Positions 34,031-42,064 of a stretch of DNA of 64,000 nt are shown here, one piece after another (within the stretch, counting starts at the first letter, position 1; every line of letters starts with the position of its first letter). The stretch spans positions 1-64,000 of the forward strand of contig JBDRCC010000006.1 in NCBI GenBank assembly GCA_043822065.1. The letters run 5' to 3'. A model generated the notes under the pieces. That model was not told where the DNA came from, did not search any database, and worked only from the letters and a program-made list of their open reading frames with translations. The DNA comes from JBDRCC01 sp043822065 [NCBI: archaeon]. Its GTDB lineage: Archaea; Undinarchaeota; CAZHTU01. The position numbers were made by a program, and so were the translations under genes.

Positions 34031-35761
34031 CTACTCCATCGCGTTCTGATACGCGTGTATTATGTCATGATGCGTGAAGGCTCCGATGAGCTTCTTCTCG
34101 CCCAGCCTCTCGACAACCGGTATGAATGGGAGGTGCTTCTGGTGCATGAGGTCAAGGGCTTCGCGGACGGTGTTATCAGGGTAGATGACGTCAAATTCCA
34201 CTTGCATGATGTCGTGCACTCTCTTTTCCTTGTCCCTATACGTTACGCGCTCGATATCCCGCAGCCTCACGATTCCGGTTACATTCCCCTTTTCCGTGAC
34301 AGGATAATACGCCCTGGCCCGGACTTTTTTGTCCCTGACCGCACGCCTGAGCTCTCCTGCAAGCCTTATCCCTGCCACGCTGTCAACCTGCTTATTCATG
34401 ACATCGCCAACCTTAATCGTCGTAAGTATGTCCAGCTTCTCGCTCGGCGGCTTCAGCCCCTTGAGCCTGAGCCTCTTGGTGTAGATGTTATCCTCGCTGA
34501 AAATCGAGAATATGAAATAGCTCAGGGCGCAGGAGAACATCAGCGGAATCAAAAGCTGGTAGTTCCCGCTTACCTCGCTCGCGAATACTATCCCCGTCAG
34601 TGGCGCCTTGTTGACTGCAGTGAAAAACGCACCCATGCCCACCAATGCGAATACCATGGGGTTTTCAACACCTATATTGAACGTGTTGACAAACGCAAGG
34701 CCCATCGCACCTCCGACCATGGTGCCGATGAATATTGTCGGGGAGAGGACACCCCCGCTCCCGCCGGAGCCAAGAGTGAATCCGGTCGCTAAGATTTTCA
34801 TAAATACAAGCGCCGCAAGAAGCCCGATGGAGAAACCGCCAAATAGCACCGCTTCAACCGTCTTATATCCGACACCCATGACCTGCGGGAACCAAAGGCC
34901 TATTGCGCCGACAAGAAACCCTCCGAAGGCGGCTTTGTACGGGGTCGGCAGCTTCAGCTTCTCGAATCCATGCTCTATTCCATAATACGCCTTAACCCAT
35001 AAGACGCCGGCAATCCCGCAAATTGCGCCAAGCAGCATGTACCCGAACAGCGAGTTTATATCTTGGAACACAAACGGCGGGGACGTGAATGCGTGCCCCT
35101 TGCCGAGCAGCTGCTCGCCAATCGAGGCTCCAAGGACCGAGGACAAAATTACCGGTATCAGGGTTTCTCGCCCCATCCTGCAGTGCAGGACTTCCACTGC
35201 GAAAAGCGCCCCTCCCAGCGGGGCATCAAAACTGCCCGCAATACCCGCCGCAAGCCCGCATGTCGCGAGAAGCTTTTTTTCCTCTGTGCCCATTTTGAAT
35301 AGCTTGCCTATCCCTGAGCCGACGCCAGCGCCTATTTGCGCAATCGGCCCCTCCCGCCCAGAGCTTCCGCCGGAGCCAAGCGTGATTGCTGAAACAAGAG
35401 CTTTTACGACCGGAACCCTGAAGCGGATCTCGCCCTTCCTGTGCAAGACTGCCTCCATAACCTCAGGGATGCCGTGCCCAGCAGTCTCCTTCGCGAGATA
35501 GTAGGTTACTGTCCCAACAATAAGCCCTCCAATCGCAGGAATGAAGACTTTTCCGTACGCCCCAAGCTGCAGCACCAGGAGCCCGCCGACAACCTCCCTG
35601 AAAAAATACTCGTTAATCCTTATTATCGACTCAAAAAAGACGGCAGCAAGCCCCCCTGCAACGCCGACAAACATCGCAAAGGCATAAAGTATGAACGTCT
35701 CCCGGTGTGGGACTATTTTTTGGATATTCCGTCTTACGGCTGCGATCGCTTTACGGTGCAT
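34031..35761 (-). CDS. ClC-family chloride channel/transporter with CBS pair
   Basis: 576 residues. The ClC membrane domain (about 1-430) has GHGIPEVM in place of the classic GSGIPE, then GSGGSSGREGP with the gating glutamate, and GSGGSGGVLSP. The C-terminus carries two CBS motifs (VGDVMNKQVDSV and VHDIMQVEFDVI), which usually sense nucleotides or ionic strength. It moves chloride or related anions, as a channel or H+ antiporter; the central serine of the canonical filter is replaced by His. It lies 17 bp downstream of the Sec61-beta gene on the same strand. Confidence 0.88.
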   Translation of the reverse strand: MHRKAIAAVRRNIQKIVPHRETFILYAFAMFVGVAGGLAAVFFESIIRINEYFFREVVGGLLVLQLGAYGKVFIPAIGGLIVGTVTYYLAKETAGHGIPEVMEAVLHRKGEIRFRVPVVKALVSAITLGSGGSSGREGPIAQIGAGVGSGIGKLFKMGTEEKKLLATCGLAAGIAGSFDAPLGGALFAVEVLHCRMGRETLIPVILSSVLGASIGEQLLGKGHAFTSPPFVFQDINSLFGYMLLGAICGIAGVLWVKAYYGIEHGFEKLKLPTPYKAAFGGFLVGAIGLWFPQVMGVGYKTVEAVLFGGFSIGLLAALVFMKILATGFTLGSGGSGGVLSPTIFIGTMVGGAMGLAFVNTFNIGVENPMVFALVGMGAFFTAVNKAPLTGIVFASEVSGNYQLLIPLMFSCALSYFIFSIFSEDNIYTKRLRLKGLKPPSEKLDILTTIKVGDVMNKQVDSVAGIRLAGELRRAVRDKKVRARAYYPVTEKGNVTGIVRLRDIERVTYRDKEKRVHDIMQVEFDVIYPDNTVREALDLMHQKHLPFIPVVERLGEKKLIGAFTHHDIIHAYQNAME

Positions 35762-35778
35762 TTGACCGAGAAATCCCC

Positions 35779-35934
35779 CTATAGCGTGTGAAGGTAAAAC
35801 TCGGCAAGAATCGTTATCACGCAGAGCGCAACGACGACCTCAGGGGGTATGTGGAGCCCTCCCTTAGTTTCATCTGAATATCTCGTCAGCCCTGCCGCGG
35901 ACGGCGGCAGAAGCACTCTCTTTTTGCTTGACAT
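35779..35934 (-). CDS. secG: Preprotein translocase subunit Sec61-beta (SecG)
   Basis: A 51-residue gene. It begins MSSKKRVLLPPSAAGL, then RYSDETKG, IPPEVVVALCVITILAEF and a short tail. This is the archaeal Sec61-beta pattern: basic start, L-P-P-S-A-A-G-L, D-E-x-x-G, P-E-V-V-V, one C-terminal TM helix. It is the small tail-anchored subunit of the SecYE-beta channel, fitting a genome that exports giant proteins. TATA-like GTATATAAC lies about 25-30 nt before the ATG. The ClC gene follows 17 bp downstream, probably in the same transcript. Confidence 0.9.
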   Translation of the reverse strand: MSSKKRVLLPPSAAGLTRYSDETKGGLHIPPEVVVALCVITILAEFYLHTL

Positions 35935-35981
35935 CGGACTAAATACTGTTTCTAGAAGTTATATACTTTGTCCTGCGAACC

Positions 35982-37187
35982 TCAAAGCCCGAAGCCAAAG
36001 GCGGCAAGCGCGAAAATAATTGCCAGCGAAACAAGGGTTGGGGCGCCCAATGTCCGGAGGTAATCCTTCAGCCCGACCCTGAAATACTCCAGAGTCACGG
36101 AAACGCAGGCATGCGCCGGCGAGACCAGGCTCCCTAGGAACATGCTCGTGTACATATACGCAAATTGCGGGATTCCTATGCTGCCCTGCGTAGCAACCAC
36201 TACTGGGGCGACTATCGCAAACGGCAGCTGTGTTTCGCCCGCGGCTACGCCGAGAAGGAACCCCAAGATAACTGCCAGCAGGGGAAACGGCAGGGACAGG
36301 GATGAAATCAGCGCCGGCATCTCAGATGCCCTGAGTATGTTTATGAAGACAAATATCGAGATGATTATCAGCGAGAATTTCCACGGCTTCGCGCCGGCTG
36401 CGACAGACCTTAGGCGTCTCAAATCAAATTTTCCAAGCCAGCATGCGAGAATGAGGCTTATCGTGACTGCAGCCAGAGTTGCGATTTCAAGGTAAGGCAG
36501 CGGCAATGTCCGCCGGAGCGTAACGTCAATAAGCGGGGCGCTTAGAAGTATCCCGAGCGGCATCGCAAGGTATTTTGGCGAGAACGCCCCAGTGTATTCC
36601 ATACTGCCTTTCACCTGCCGAAGGAAGAACACTTGCCCGACAGCCAGGAGGAAAACGAACGGCAGGATGAGAAACGGTATTACGCTGTAAAGCTCCAGCC
36701 CAGCCATTTTCGCCTCTGCAAGGAGCGCCGGGTCGAGCGGATAAATCAAATGCGCAACGTGCCTGTACCAGACGTTCGACGCCGCCTTGACGTTGTCGGA
36801 GACGCCCGTCTCCACTTTCTTCAGCAGAGGGGCTGAAAATAATGCGCCGCCGGGCACAGGGAGCATGCCCAAAACTGCTGGCGCGAAGGCAACAAAGCCC
36901 TTCTTCCCGATTCTCATGTTTTGGACGAGATGGTCCATCATGCCAGAGCCCTCAAGGACCCCGCCGATTATGGGTATCATTCCCACCGCCGCAGCCAGAA
37001 GCAGAATCGACGGGTCTGTCAGGGTGATTGCCACCCTTTCCGCGACAGTCCTAATGGGCAGCGCGAGAAACCCAAACGTGAAGCTCCCTAAAAGAAGCCC
37101 TGCCGGAAGGTTTTTTCTTCCGACCCAGAGGACAATCGAGACGCCTAATACAAAAGAGATTCCAAGGCGGATGGTCTGTATATCCAT
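35982..37187 (-). CDS. DUF401 family membrane transporter-like protein
   Basis: 401 residues with about ten to eleven TM segments. The motif GMLPVPGGALFSAPLLKK and a C-terminal counterpart (ATQGSIGIPQFAYMYTSMFLGSLVSPAHACVS, split by me from longer sequence) resemble paired re-entrant regions of the ion-transporter fold. DUF401 proteins are conserved in archaea and resemble anion/gluconate-type permeases, but the substrate is unknown. It starts 24 bp after the RuBisCO stop on the same strand, so the two are probably one operon. That suggests, without proving, transport of a metabolite linked to the RuBisCO pathway. Confidence 0.75.
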   Translation of the reverse strand: MDIQTIRLGISFVLGVSIVLWVGRKNLPAGLLLGSFTFGFLALPIRTVAERVAITLTDPSILLLAAAVGMIPIIGGVLEGSGMMDHLVQNMRIGKKGFVAFAPAVLGMLPVPGGALFSAPLLKKVETGVSDNVKAASNVWYRHVAHLIYPLDPALLAEAKMAGLELYSVIPFLILPFVFLLAVGQVFFLRQVKGSMEYTGAFSPKYLAMPLGILLSAPLIDVTLRRTLPLPYLEIATLAAVTISLILACWLGKFDLRRLRSVAAGAKPWKFSLIIISIFVFINILRASEMPALISSLSLPFPLLAVILGFLLGVAAGETQLPFAIVAPVVVATQGSIGIPQFAYMYTSMFLGSLVSPAHACVSVTLEYFRVGLKDYLRTLGAPTLVSLAIIFALAAFGFGL

Positions 37188-37211
37188 CGTTGTGGCAGCA
37201 GCAGCTTATCC

Positions 37212-38621
37212 TTATTCGTCCGCCGCCCACCTGCCTTTTTTCAGCACCTTGGCAGCCATCTTCGCGCCGTTCCTTTTCTCGTTATCAAGCTCCCGCGTAA
37301 TCGTTCTGGGGTCGATGTACCCCCATGTCTTGAGCGCCTGCGCAAGCTCCTTGTGCGTCTTGGCATACTCCTTCGCAGGGATGCCTTTCACCGTAGCATC
37401 TATTGCCTGGCGCATTGACATCGCGCCCTTAACCGTCCCGCCCGGGTGCCCGTGGACGCCGGCGCCTGCCTGGATGTTCACATCCTTGCCATGGAGCCGT
37501 ACCAGCGCGTCCACCCTCCCTGCGTCAAGCCCGCCGGAGGCAATGGCCAGCATTGGCTTTATGTGGCTTGCAAATTCCATTTTCAGCGAGCCGTACTGCA
37601 ATTTCTCGCCGACTTTCATCTGGTCTGCAATGTCATGGTACCTCTTTATCACAAGCGGCGAGCCCTCCATCTTGCCTACTCCCGTTCCGATGTGAAGCTG
37701 GTCTATGCCCAGCATCCTGTAGAACTTTTCGTACACCTGGAAGTTTATTCCGTACGAGCCCCTGTTCGGAGCAGCATACCCTGCTCTGTGCCCGTGGGTT
37801 GCGAAGCCATATTTCCGCGTCAGCTCAAGGGTGTCCTGCAGCGCGCTCATGCCCATCACGTAAACATCAAGCATCACAATGATGTTCTTCTGGAGCCCCA
37901 TCTCGTTCAGGTAGTCAATCCGCTCGGCCATCCTCGAGTACCTGTCGCTCACGTTGCATGAATAAAGGTGGTTCTGCCCCGTCTCCCCGCCCGCCTTTTC
38001 AATCGCCTTTACGACATTGTGGAGCCTATCCGTCCACCTGCAGAAGTCCTGGTCCACGAGGTTCTCGTCATCCTTGACAAGGTCAAGCCCGCCGGCGAAT
38101 GAATTGTAAGCGACGTTCGCCCACTCCTTCGCGGTAAGCCCGACTTTAGGCTTGACAATGGTTCCGACGTGCGGTCGCCGGCTCTTTGTGGTCCCTGCCA
38201 GCTTTCGTATGCCCTCCAATCCGGCATACGGGCCCTTGAACCACTTCTGGTACTTCTTCGGGAATGCAATGTCAAAGACATACAGCTCTTCAAGCTCCTT
38301 CAGCCCGAAGAGGTTCCCAAGCACTGACGCCTGAAACTGGCTTACGTTCTTCGCGTCGAAGTGCTCGACAGGATATGCGACCCAGACAAACCCGCTGTTT
38401 TTCGTGACCTTGTCAATCCTGAAAATCCTAGCGCGGTAATGGTCCCAGACGTGCTGGTTCATGGTCGATAATTTCGTCCACGAGCCGACGCTGCTTTCCG
38501 CGGCAATCGCCTCCGCGGTCTTTTCCAGGGTCATCTGGCTCTTTGTCCAGATGAGGACTACGAAGTCGTCCTGTGTTGGTTTGTACTTTAAGTCGATATA
38601 ACTGTATCCGCCGTAAGCCAT
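37212..38621 (-). CDS. rbcL: Form III-type ribulose-bisphosphate carboxylase, large subunit
   Basis: 469 residues. Active-site elements are intact: GTIVKPKVG (catalytic Lys), GGLDLVKDDEN (carbamylated Lys with Asp and Glu), HGHRAG (His), GVGKMEG (loop 6 Lys) and IASGGLDAG. The K-D-D-E-N form and C-terminal EYAKTHKELA point to archaeal form III rather than form II/III (K-N-D-E-P). At 469 residues it is somewhat longer than usual form III (about 430-445). Form III enzymes work in AMP/nucleoside salvage, converting ribulose-1,5-bisphosphate plus CO2 to 3-phosphoglycerate. AMP phosphorylase and ribose-bisphosphate isomerase are not in this window. GGGTGAT lies just before the ATG and a TATATAAT box further up. 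Confidence 0.9.
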   Translation of the reverse strand: MAYGGYSYIDLKYKPTQDDFVVLIWTKSQMTLEKTAEAIAAESSVGSWTKLSTMNQHVWDHYRARIFRIDKVTKNSGFVWVAYPVEHFDAKNVSQFQASVLGNLFGLKELEELYVFDIAFPKKYQKWFKGPYAGLEGIRKLAGTTKSRRPHVGTIVKPKVGLTAKEWANVAYNSFAGGLDLVKDDENLVDQDFCRWTDRLHNVVKAIEKAGGETGQNHLYSCNVSDRYSRMAERIDYLNEMGLQKNIIVMLDVYVMGMSALQDTLELTRKYGFATHGHRAGYAAPNRGSYGINFQVYEKFYRMLGIDQLHIGTGVGKMEGSPLVIKRYHDIADQMKVGEKLQYGSLKMEFASHIKPMLAIASGGLDAGRVDALVRLHGKDVNIQAGAGVHGHPGGTVKGAMSMRQAIDATVKGIPAKEYAKTHKELAQALKTWGYIDPRTITRELDNEKRNGAKMAAKVLKKGRWAADE

Positions 38622-38676
38622 GGTATCACCCCTTACCCTAAATGCTCGAGATTATATAATACTTAATGGCGCGCGC

Positions 38677-39714
38677 CTATACTGCTAAGTCTTTGTAGGT
38701 CCTGACGACTTCCTTCAGCTTCGGCGAGTCAAAAACATCCCGTCCAAGGAACGCGTTGGCGGTCGAGGTGTACATCTGCCCTATTATCCTCTTCAGCTCA
38801 GGGTGCAGCTTCGGCGGCTTGGACCTGCAAAGCGCTTTCCAGTCCGTGACCTTTTTTTCCTCGGCAGCGTTCTTTGCCTTCTCGACGTCCGAATACCACG
38901 CAGTCTTCCTGTAGAATTTCCTTGCCACTTCCTTGCTAACTGGAAGCCCGTTGTATGTAAACCTGCACTCGTCCAGGGTGCCAAGGATGTCGACGAGCAT
39001 AAGCTCCCTCATTGGCCCGTAAGCAAGTTCTATCTTTCCATCCTCATTTACGAGGTCTGCCGTCGCCCCAATTTCAGTTATAAGACCGTTTGCCTTCCGC
39101 AGGACGCCCTTGAGTTCGCCAAGCTCGGCATCACTCATGCAAGAAATCTCCTGCGCCTCCTCCCAGGTCATGTACCGATCCCTTACTTCAAGCTTTGTGC
39201 TCACGTCAAATATAGGATTGTCAAGCACCGCGCCAGGCTTTGGATAGTGGTCCAGCCCAAGCGCCTGGTAGGTCGTGTCACCCCGTTCAAGCCTCTTGAA
39301 AACGCTAGAGCCCTCCGGCAGGCGGTTCCTGTAAATTACCTCAAGCGGAATAAGGAAGTTTTCCAGTTTTGGAGTATAAGCTGAATAATCATACCTGCCG
39401 CCCTTGAACGGCGGCCTGATGACGTTAACGATTGACACTTCCATCACGTTCGACGGCTCTTCGAGCTCGTCCAGCCTGTGCGGCTTGCCGTCCTTGCCGA
39501 CCAAGCCCTTGTAATGCGTTTTAATCCCGCGCCGCTCAATCTCCTCAAAACAGAAGGACCCCATTATGCACAGCGCGGCGCCCTTGTTCGGGATGTGGTC
39601 CGGCATCTCGCCCCAGTCGAACACAGAGTACCTGTCCGAGAAAACAAACCTGCCTACGCCCATCTTCCCCTTAGTGGGCTTTTTCAGAATTTGAAGGTCC
39701 TTTACGCTTCCCAT
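38677..39714 (-). CDS. purC: Phosphoribosylaminoimidazole-succinocarboxamide synthase (archaeal type)
   Basis: 345 residues. The N-terminal SAICAR synthetase signature is clear: FVFSDRYSVFDWGEMPDHIPNKG, then PLEVIYRNRLPEGSS and DNPIFDVSTK. VDILGTLDECRF matches the metal/ATP region. It ligates aspartate to CAIR in de novo purine synthesis. It is longer than bacterial PurC (about 240) but typical of the archaeal form. A TATTTATAT element about 27 nt upstream suggests a leaderless mRNA. It is the last conserved gene before the accessory island. Confidence 0.85.
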   Translation of the reverse strand: MGSVKDLQILKKPTKGKMGVGRFVFSDRYSVFDWGEMPDHIPNKGAALCIMGSFCFEEIERRGIKTHYKGLVGKDGKPHRLDELEEPSNVMEVSIVNVIRPPFKGGRYDYSAYTPKLENFLIPLEVIYRNRLPEGSSVFKRLERGDTTYQALGLDHYPKPGAVLDNPIFDVSTKLEVRDRYMTWEEAQEISCMSDAELGELKGVLRKANGLITEIGATADLVNEDGKIELAYGPMRELMLVDILGTLDECRFTYNGLPVSKEVARKFYRKTAWYSDVEKAKNAAEEKKVTDWKALCRSKPPKLHPELKRIIGQMYTSTANAFLGRDVFDSPKLKEVVRTYKDLAV

Positions 39715-39756
39715 CGGCTTTCCTAAGAATCAGGGATATAAATAGATTTACTCAAA

Positions 39757-39804
39757 CAAAAAGCGAGAGGCGGCAGTTCCCCGAATAAATGGGGCTTACT
39801 ACAC
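39757..39804 (-). repeat. rnpB-3'-end-like repeat, copy a (island edge)
   Basis: On the minus strand it reads AGTAAGCCCC, ATTTATTC, GGGGAACT, then GCCGCCTCTCGCTTTTTG. The right part matches the RNase P RNA 3' terminus (ACTACCTCCTCTCG plus a T-run) and CCCC/GGGG can form a hairpin. It sits between purC and the first HEPN gene and marks the left edge of the accessory island. Confidence 0.6.
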
Positions 39805-39827
39805 AAAAATACTTCTTCTGGATAAAA

Positions 39828-40259
39828 CTAGCCGGTGTTCTTTTTCAATTCGTTTTTGATTTTCGGCAGAAATTCTGTTAGGAACTCCAGTGCATCCTGG
39901 CATTCAGCAATGCTCACCGCTTCGGCGCTGTAAATGGCGTTGTTTCTCAACTTTCTTAATCTGTCAAAGGTTTCAGCATCCTGGTTGGGGATCTCTGTGA
40001 ACTCCTTTAGGAATGCCACGAGAACTGTGTGGGAATACGGCTTGTACCCTACGTTAGACATCAACGCCTGAACGGCCTCACGCATGCACTCATAGATGTC
40101 TTCGAAAATGAAGTCAGCGTTTTCTTCTGAAATCTCTTGAGTCTTTATATATTTCAAACGATTACTCGCTTTCGTAATAAGGGAGTTTGCTTCTGCAGGG
40201 TCCGCTGTTTTTCTTACTACTTCCTGTTTGTCCAGATAGTACTCAAATTCCTCTATCAT
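39828..40259 (-). CDS. HEPN-domain protein, putative toxin of a HEPN/MNT pair
   Basis: 143 residues, all-helical. Late in the protein it has R-N-N-A-I-Y-S-A-E, the position of the HEPN RX4-6H RNase motif, but Tyr replaces His. It overlaps the upstream nucleotidyltransferase gene by 4 bp (ATGA), the usual HEPN/MNT gene order for a type VII-like toxin-antitoxin pair. In characterised pairs the MNT protein AMPylates a Tyr of the HEPN RNase. Without the His it may be inactive as an RNase or act differently. It lies in the AT-rich island. Confidence 0.65.
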   Translation of the reverse strand: MIEEFEYYLDKQEVVRKTADPAEANSLITKASNRLKYIKTQEISEENADFIFEDIYECMREAVQALMSNVGYKPYSHTVLVAFLKEFTEIPNQDAETFDRLRKLRNNAIYSAEAVSIAECQDALEFLTEFLPKIKNELKKNTG

Positions 40260-40786
40260 CTTAGCGCTCTTAGATATCCGCTCAAAACTACTCCATTCGC
40301 CAGGTCATTTAGGAACTCTGGGTTTGACTTGCTGAGGTCCACGTCATGTATGTTTATTTTCCGTCCTAGAATCCCCTCAAACTTCTTTGCACTAAACTCA
40401 ATGCTCCTTTTTGTCACAATTGCCAAATCAACATCACTCTTTATAGTGTCCTCGCCGCGCGAGTAGGAGCCAAAAAGCACAACTGCCTCTGGCTCATTGT
40501 ACTTTCTTACAATTTCTGAGACAAGTCCAGACCTTTGAAGCATATATAAATTGAAAAACCTCTTGAGGGGGAAAAACTCGCCACCGTCAAAATCTGGATA
40601 ATAGTTCAGTACTGCTTTTCCCCTCTCAGACTTCAGAATTTTCTCAGATTCGAGCTTCTTTAGAATGCTGGAAACAGCAGGAAGTGACAAGCCAGTGAGC
40701 CGGCTTAATTCACGAATATGAAACTTCCCAGTGGGATTATTAAAGAACGGTTTCAATAGCTTAAACCGGTTATCTTTTTCTAACAT
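40256..40786 (-). CDS. HTH-fused MNT nucleotidyltransferase, putative antitoxin
   Basis: 176 residues. Residues about 20-60 form a winged helix (FHIRELSRLTGLSLPAVSSILKKLE). The minimal nucleotidyltransferase domain follows with LFGSYSRGED and SDVDLAIV, the GS-x-DxD catalytic signature. It is probably an AMP-transferase antitoxin that also binds its own promoter. It is translated just ahead of the HEPN gene with a 4-bp overlap. AT-rich TATAACA/TTATATAAAC sequences upstream may serve as promoter. A second such pair lies at 42539-43704. Confidence 0.8.
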   Translation of the reverse strand: MLEKDNRFKLLKPFFNNPTGKFHIRELSRLTGLSLPAVSSILKKLESEKILKSERGKAVLNYYPDFDGGEFFPLKRFFNLYMLQRSGLVSEIVRKYNEPEAVVLFGSYSRGEDTIKSDVDLAIVTKRSIEFSAKKFEGILGRKINIHDVDLSKSNPEFLNDLANGVVLSGYLRALR

Positions 40787-40850
40787 CTGTTATAAAATAG
40801 TAACAAGTGTTATATAAACCTAACGGTTGAAGTAACACGAGCTCCCGTTG

Positions 40851-40900
40851 CATGCGAGAGTAAACGGGGGCAGTTCCCAAATAAATGGGGCTTACTATAC
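40851..40900 (-). repeat. rnpB-3'-end-like repeat, copy b
   Basis: On the minus strand GTATAGTAAGCCCC, ATTTATTT, GGGAACTGCCCCC, GTTTACTCTCGCATG. It lies between the first HEPN/MNT pair and the acetyltransferase-like gene. Downstream it shares CTAACAGTC-AA-TCCAT with copy d. Confidence 0.6.
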
Positions 40901-40959
40901 ACTCGCAGAGGGCGATTAACTAACAGTCCAAATCCATTCCTTGTTGTTTTTATTTCACC

Positions 40960-41505
40960 TCAATCGAAGTAGTTTTCAGGTTTTAGTCTTTCTGCGGCAG
41001 CTGTTTGTTCCTTTTTCATTCTTCTGATGTTTTTTCTGCCAATCTCTTTTATACCATCTTTCATTAACTCTTCATAGCCCTCCGTGTCAAGTTCGAGGTA
41101 GCAAAGTCTGCCATCATAGGCAACAATTCTATATCCTAACTTAAGGTGCAGAAAAGTAGAAGCGTCGAAGTCCTCGGTCTCTCTTTTGACTTTGGATACG
41201 GCAGCTATGACTCTGCGAACTCCATATTTCCCATATAGGCATTTTAGAACTTGGAATTCAAAGGACTGACCACAGCGTCTCCCCTTGAATTTTATGTGCA
41301 GCCCATGGATAAATGCAATGTTCCCGTCTAGGGTACACATTATCTCTCCGACTTGATTTTCTTCGTTGTGCTTGCCCTTCTCATAAAACAAAAACTGAAT
41401 AGTTTTTGTAAGGCCCTTTCGACAATAAGGATAGTCTACTGGGAAGGGGCGCTGGTACATAATCAAAAGCATTCTTTCCTTGGAGTTTATTTTTATCTCT
41501 TCCAT
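40960..41505 (-). CDS. Putative GNAT-like N-acetyltransferase
   Basis: 181 residues. The middle has strands IMCTLDGNIAFIHGLHI followed by RRCGQSFEFQVLKCL, reminiscent of GNAT motif A (R/Q-x-x-G-x-G/A and a helix), and a later FLHLKLGYRI resembling GNAT motif B (FYxxxGF). The C-terminal 40 residues are basic and helical. The family assignment is tentative. The gene stands alone between two repeat elements in the AT-rich island. A TTATAAG box is about 70 nt upstream, so a short leader is possible. Confidence 0.5.
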   Translation of the reverse strand: MEEIKINSKERMLLIMYQRPFPVDYPYCRKGLTKTIQFLFYEKGKHNEENQVGEIMCTLDGNIAFIHGLHIKFKGRRCGQSFEFQVLKCLYGKYGVRRVIAAVSKVKRETEDFDASTFLHLKLGYRIVAYDGRLCYLELDTEGYEELMKDGIKEIGRKNIRRMKKEQTAAAERLKPENYFD

Positions 41506-41641
41506 CTTATATCAATGCCCTTCCTGCTCCACATCGCATCATTTTTGAGCATGACTTTTCTGATGCTTTCTCCTTATAAAAATGTAAGCGCCGGGCGCGG
41601 GAGCATAACCAGCAGTTCAAACCACATAATTGATACGAAAC

Positions 41642-41666
41642 AGTAAGCCGGTAAAATGAGCTTACT
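41642..41666 (-). repeat. Degenerate repeat/hairpin, copy f
   Basis: AGTAAGC, an 11-nt loop region, then GCTTACT: a perfect 7-bp inverted repeat using the same AGTAAGC/GCTTACT core as the other island repeats. It overlaps the stop of the small membrane protein and could also act as its terminator. Confidence 0.45.
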
Positions 41667-42006
41667 AACCTGCTAACAGCTTTACTACCTCTAGCACAAT
41701 TATTACTGGTAGCAAATAGAAAACAATACTGCCCAAAACAATATGCCCAATCAACGACTTAATCAGGAGTATTCCAGCAATCAGCCCTACTGCTACTGCT
41801 GGCAGTCCGATTGGCGACATTCCGTGGTGGACAACATGGATTACTTGTGCAAGTATTAGCAGCATGCCCAACGCCCACAGCGCTGCTATGTTCGGAGTCG
41901 CACTTGAAATGTGGACCTTGAAAATCAGGCCAGCAAGTATTACCAAAAGAGTTGACGGAAGCACACATACTGGGTCTATATGGCCCCTATTTGACATTTT
42001 AAACAT
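41665..42006 (-). CDS. Small polytopic membrane protein, probably Fur-regulated
   Basis: 113 residues with three to four hydrophobic segments. His residues (HVVHH) lie between helices, and a short N-terminal part includes a Cys. I do not recognise the family. It is transcribed divergently from a Fur-family regulator across about 58 bp containing a palindromic ATATTTAAATAT and an 8-7-8 inverted repeat. Regulation by that repressor and a role in metal or redox homeostasis are therefore reasonable guesses. The start could also be the ATG at 41997. Confidence 0.55.
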   Translation of the reverse strand: MFKMSNRGHIDPVCVLPSTLLVILAGLIFKVHISSATPNIAALWALGMLLILAQVIHVVHHGMSPIGLPAVAVGLIAGILLIKSLIGHIVLGSIVFYLLPVIIVLEVVKLLAG

Positions 42007-42023
42007 AAGTTCAATTTGTCAGA

Positions 42024-42036
42024 TATATTTAAATAT
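42024..42036. promoter_or_regulatory. Shared palindromic TATA region
   Basis: ATATATTTAAATAT is almost perfectly palindromic and lies about 25-30 nt from both divergent start codons (42006 minus, 42065 plus). One AT-rich element could serve as TATA box in both directions. Confidence 0.5.
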
Positions 42037-42037
42037 G

Positions 42038-42060
42038 TTATTGATTTCCATTATCAATAA
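42038..42060. promoter_or_regulatory. Putative Fur-family operator
   Basis: TTATTGAT-TTCCATT-ATCAATAA is a perfect 8-bp inverted repeat with a 7-bp spacer, ending 4 nt before the Fur start codon and downstream of its TATA box. Fur/PerR/Zur sites are AT-rich inverted repeats of this size, and the position predicts autorepression. Confidence 0.65.
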
Positions 42061-42064
42061 GCAA

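Noticed and set aside
41353-41646. 97-residue plus-strand frame opposite the acetyltransferase-like gene
   Set aside because: It overlaps a better minus-strand gene and has no promoter-to-start spacing or motif.
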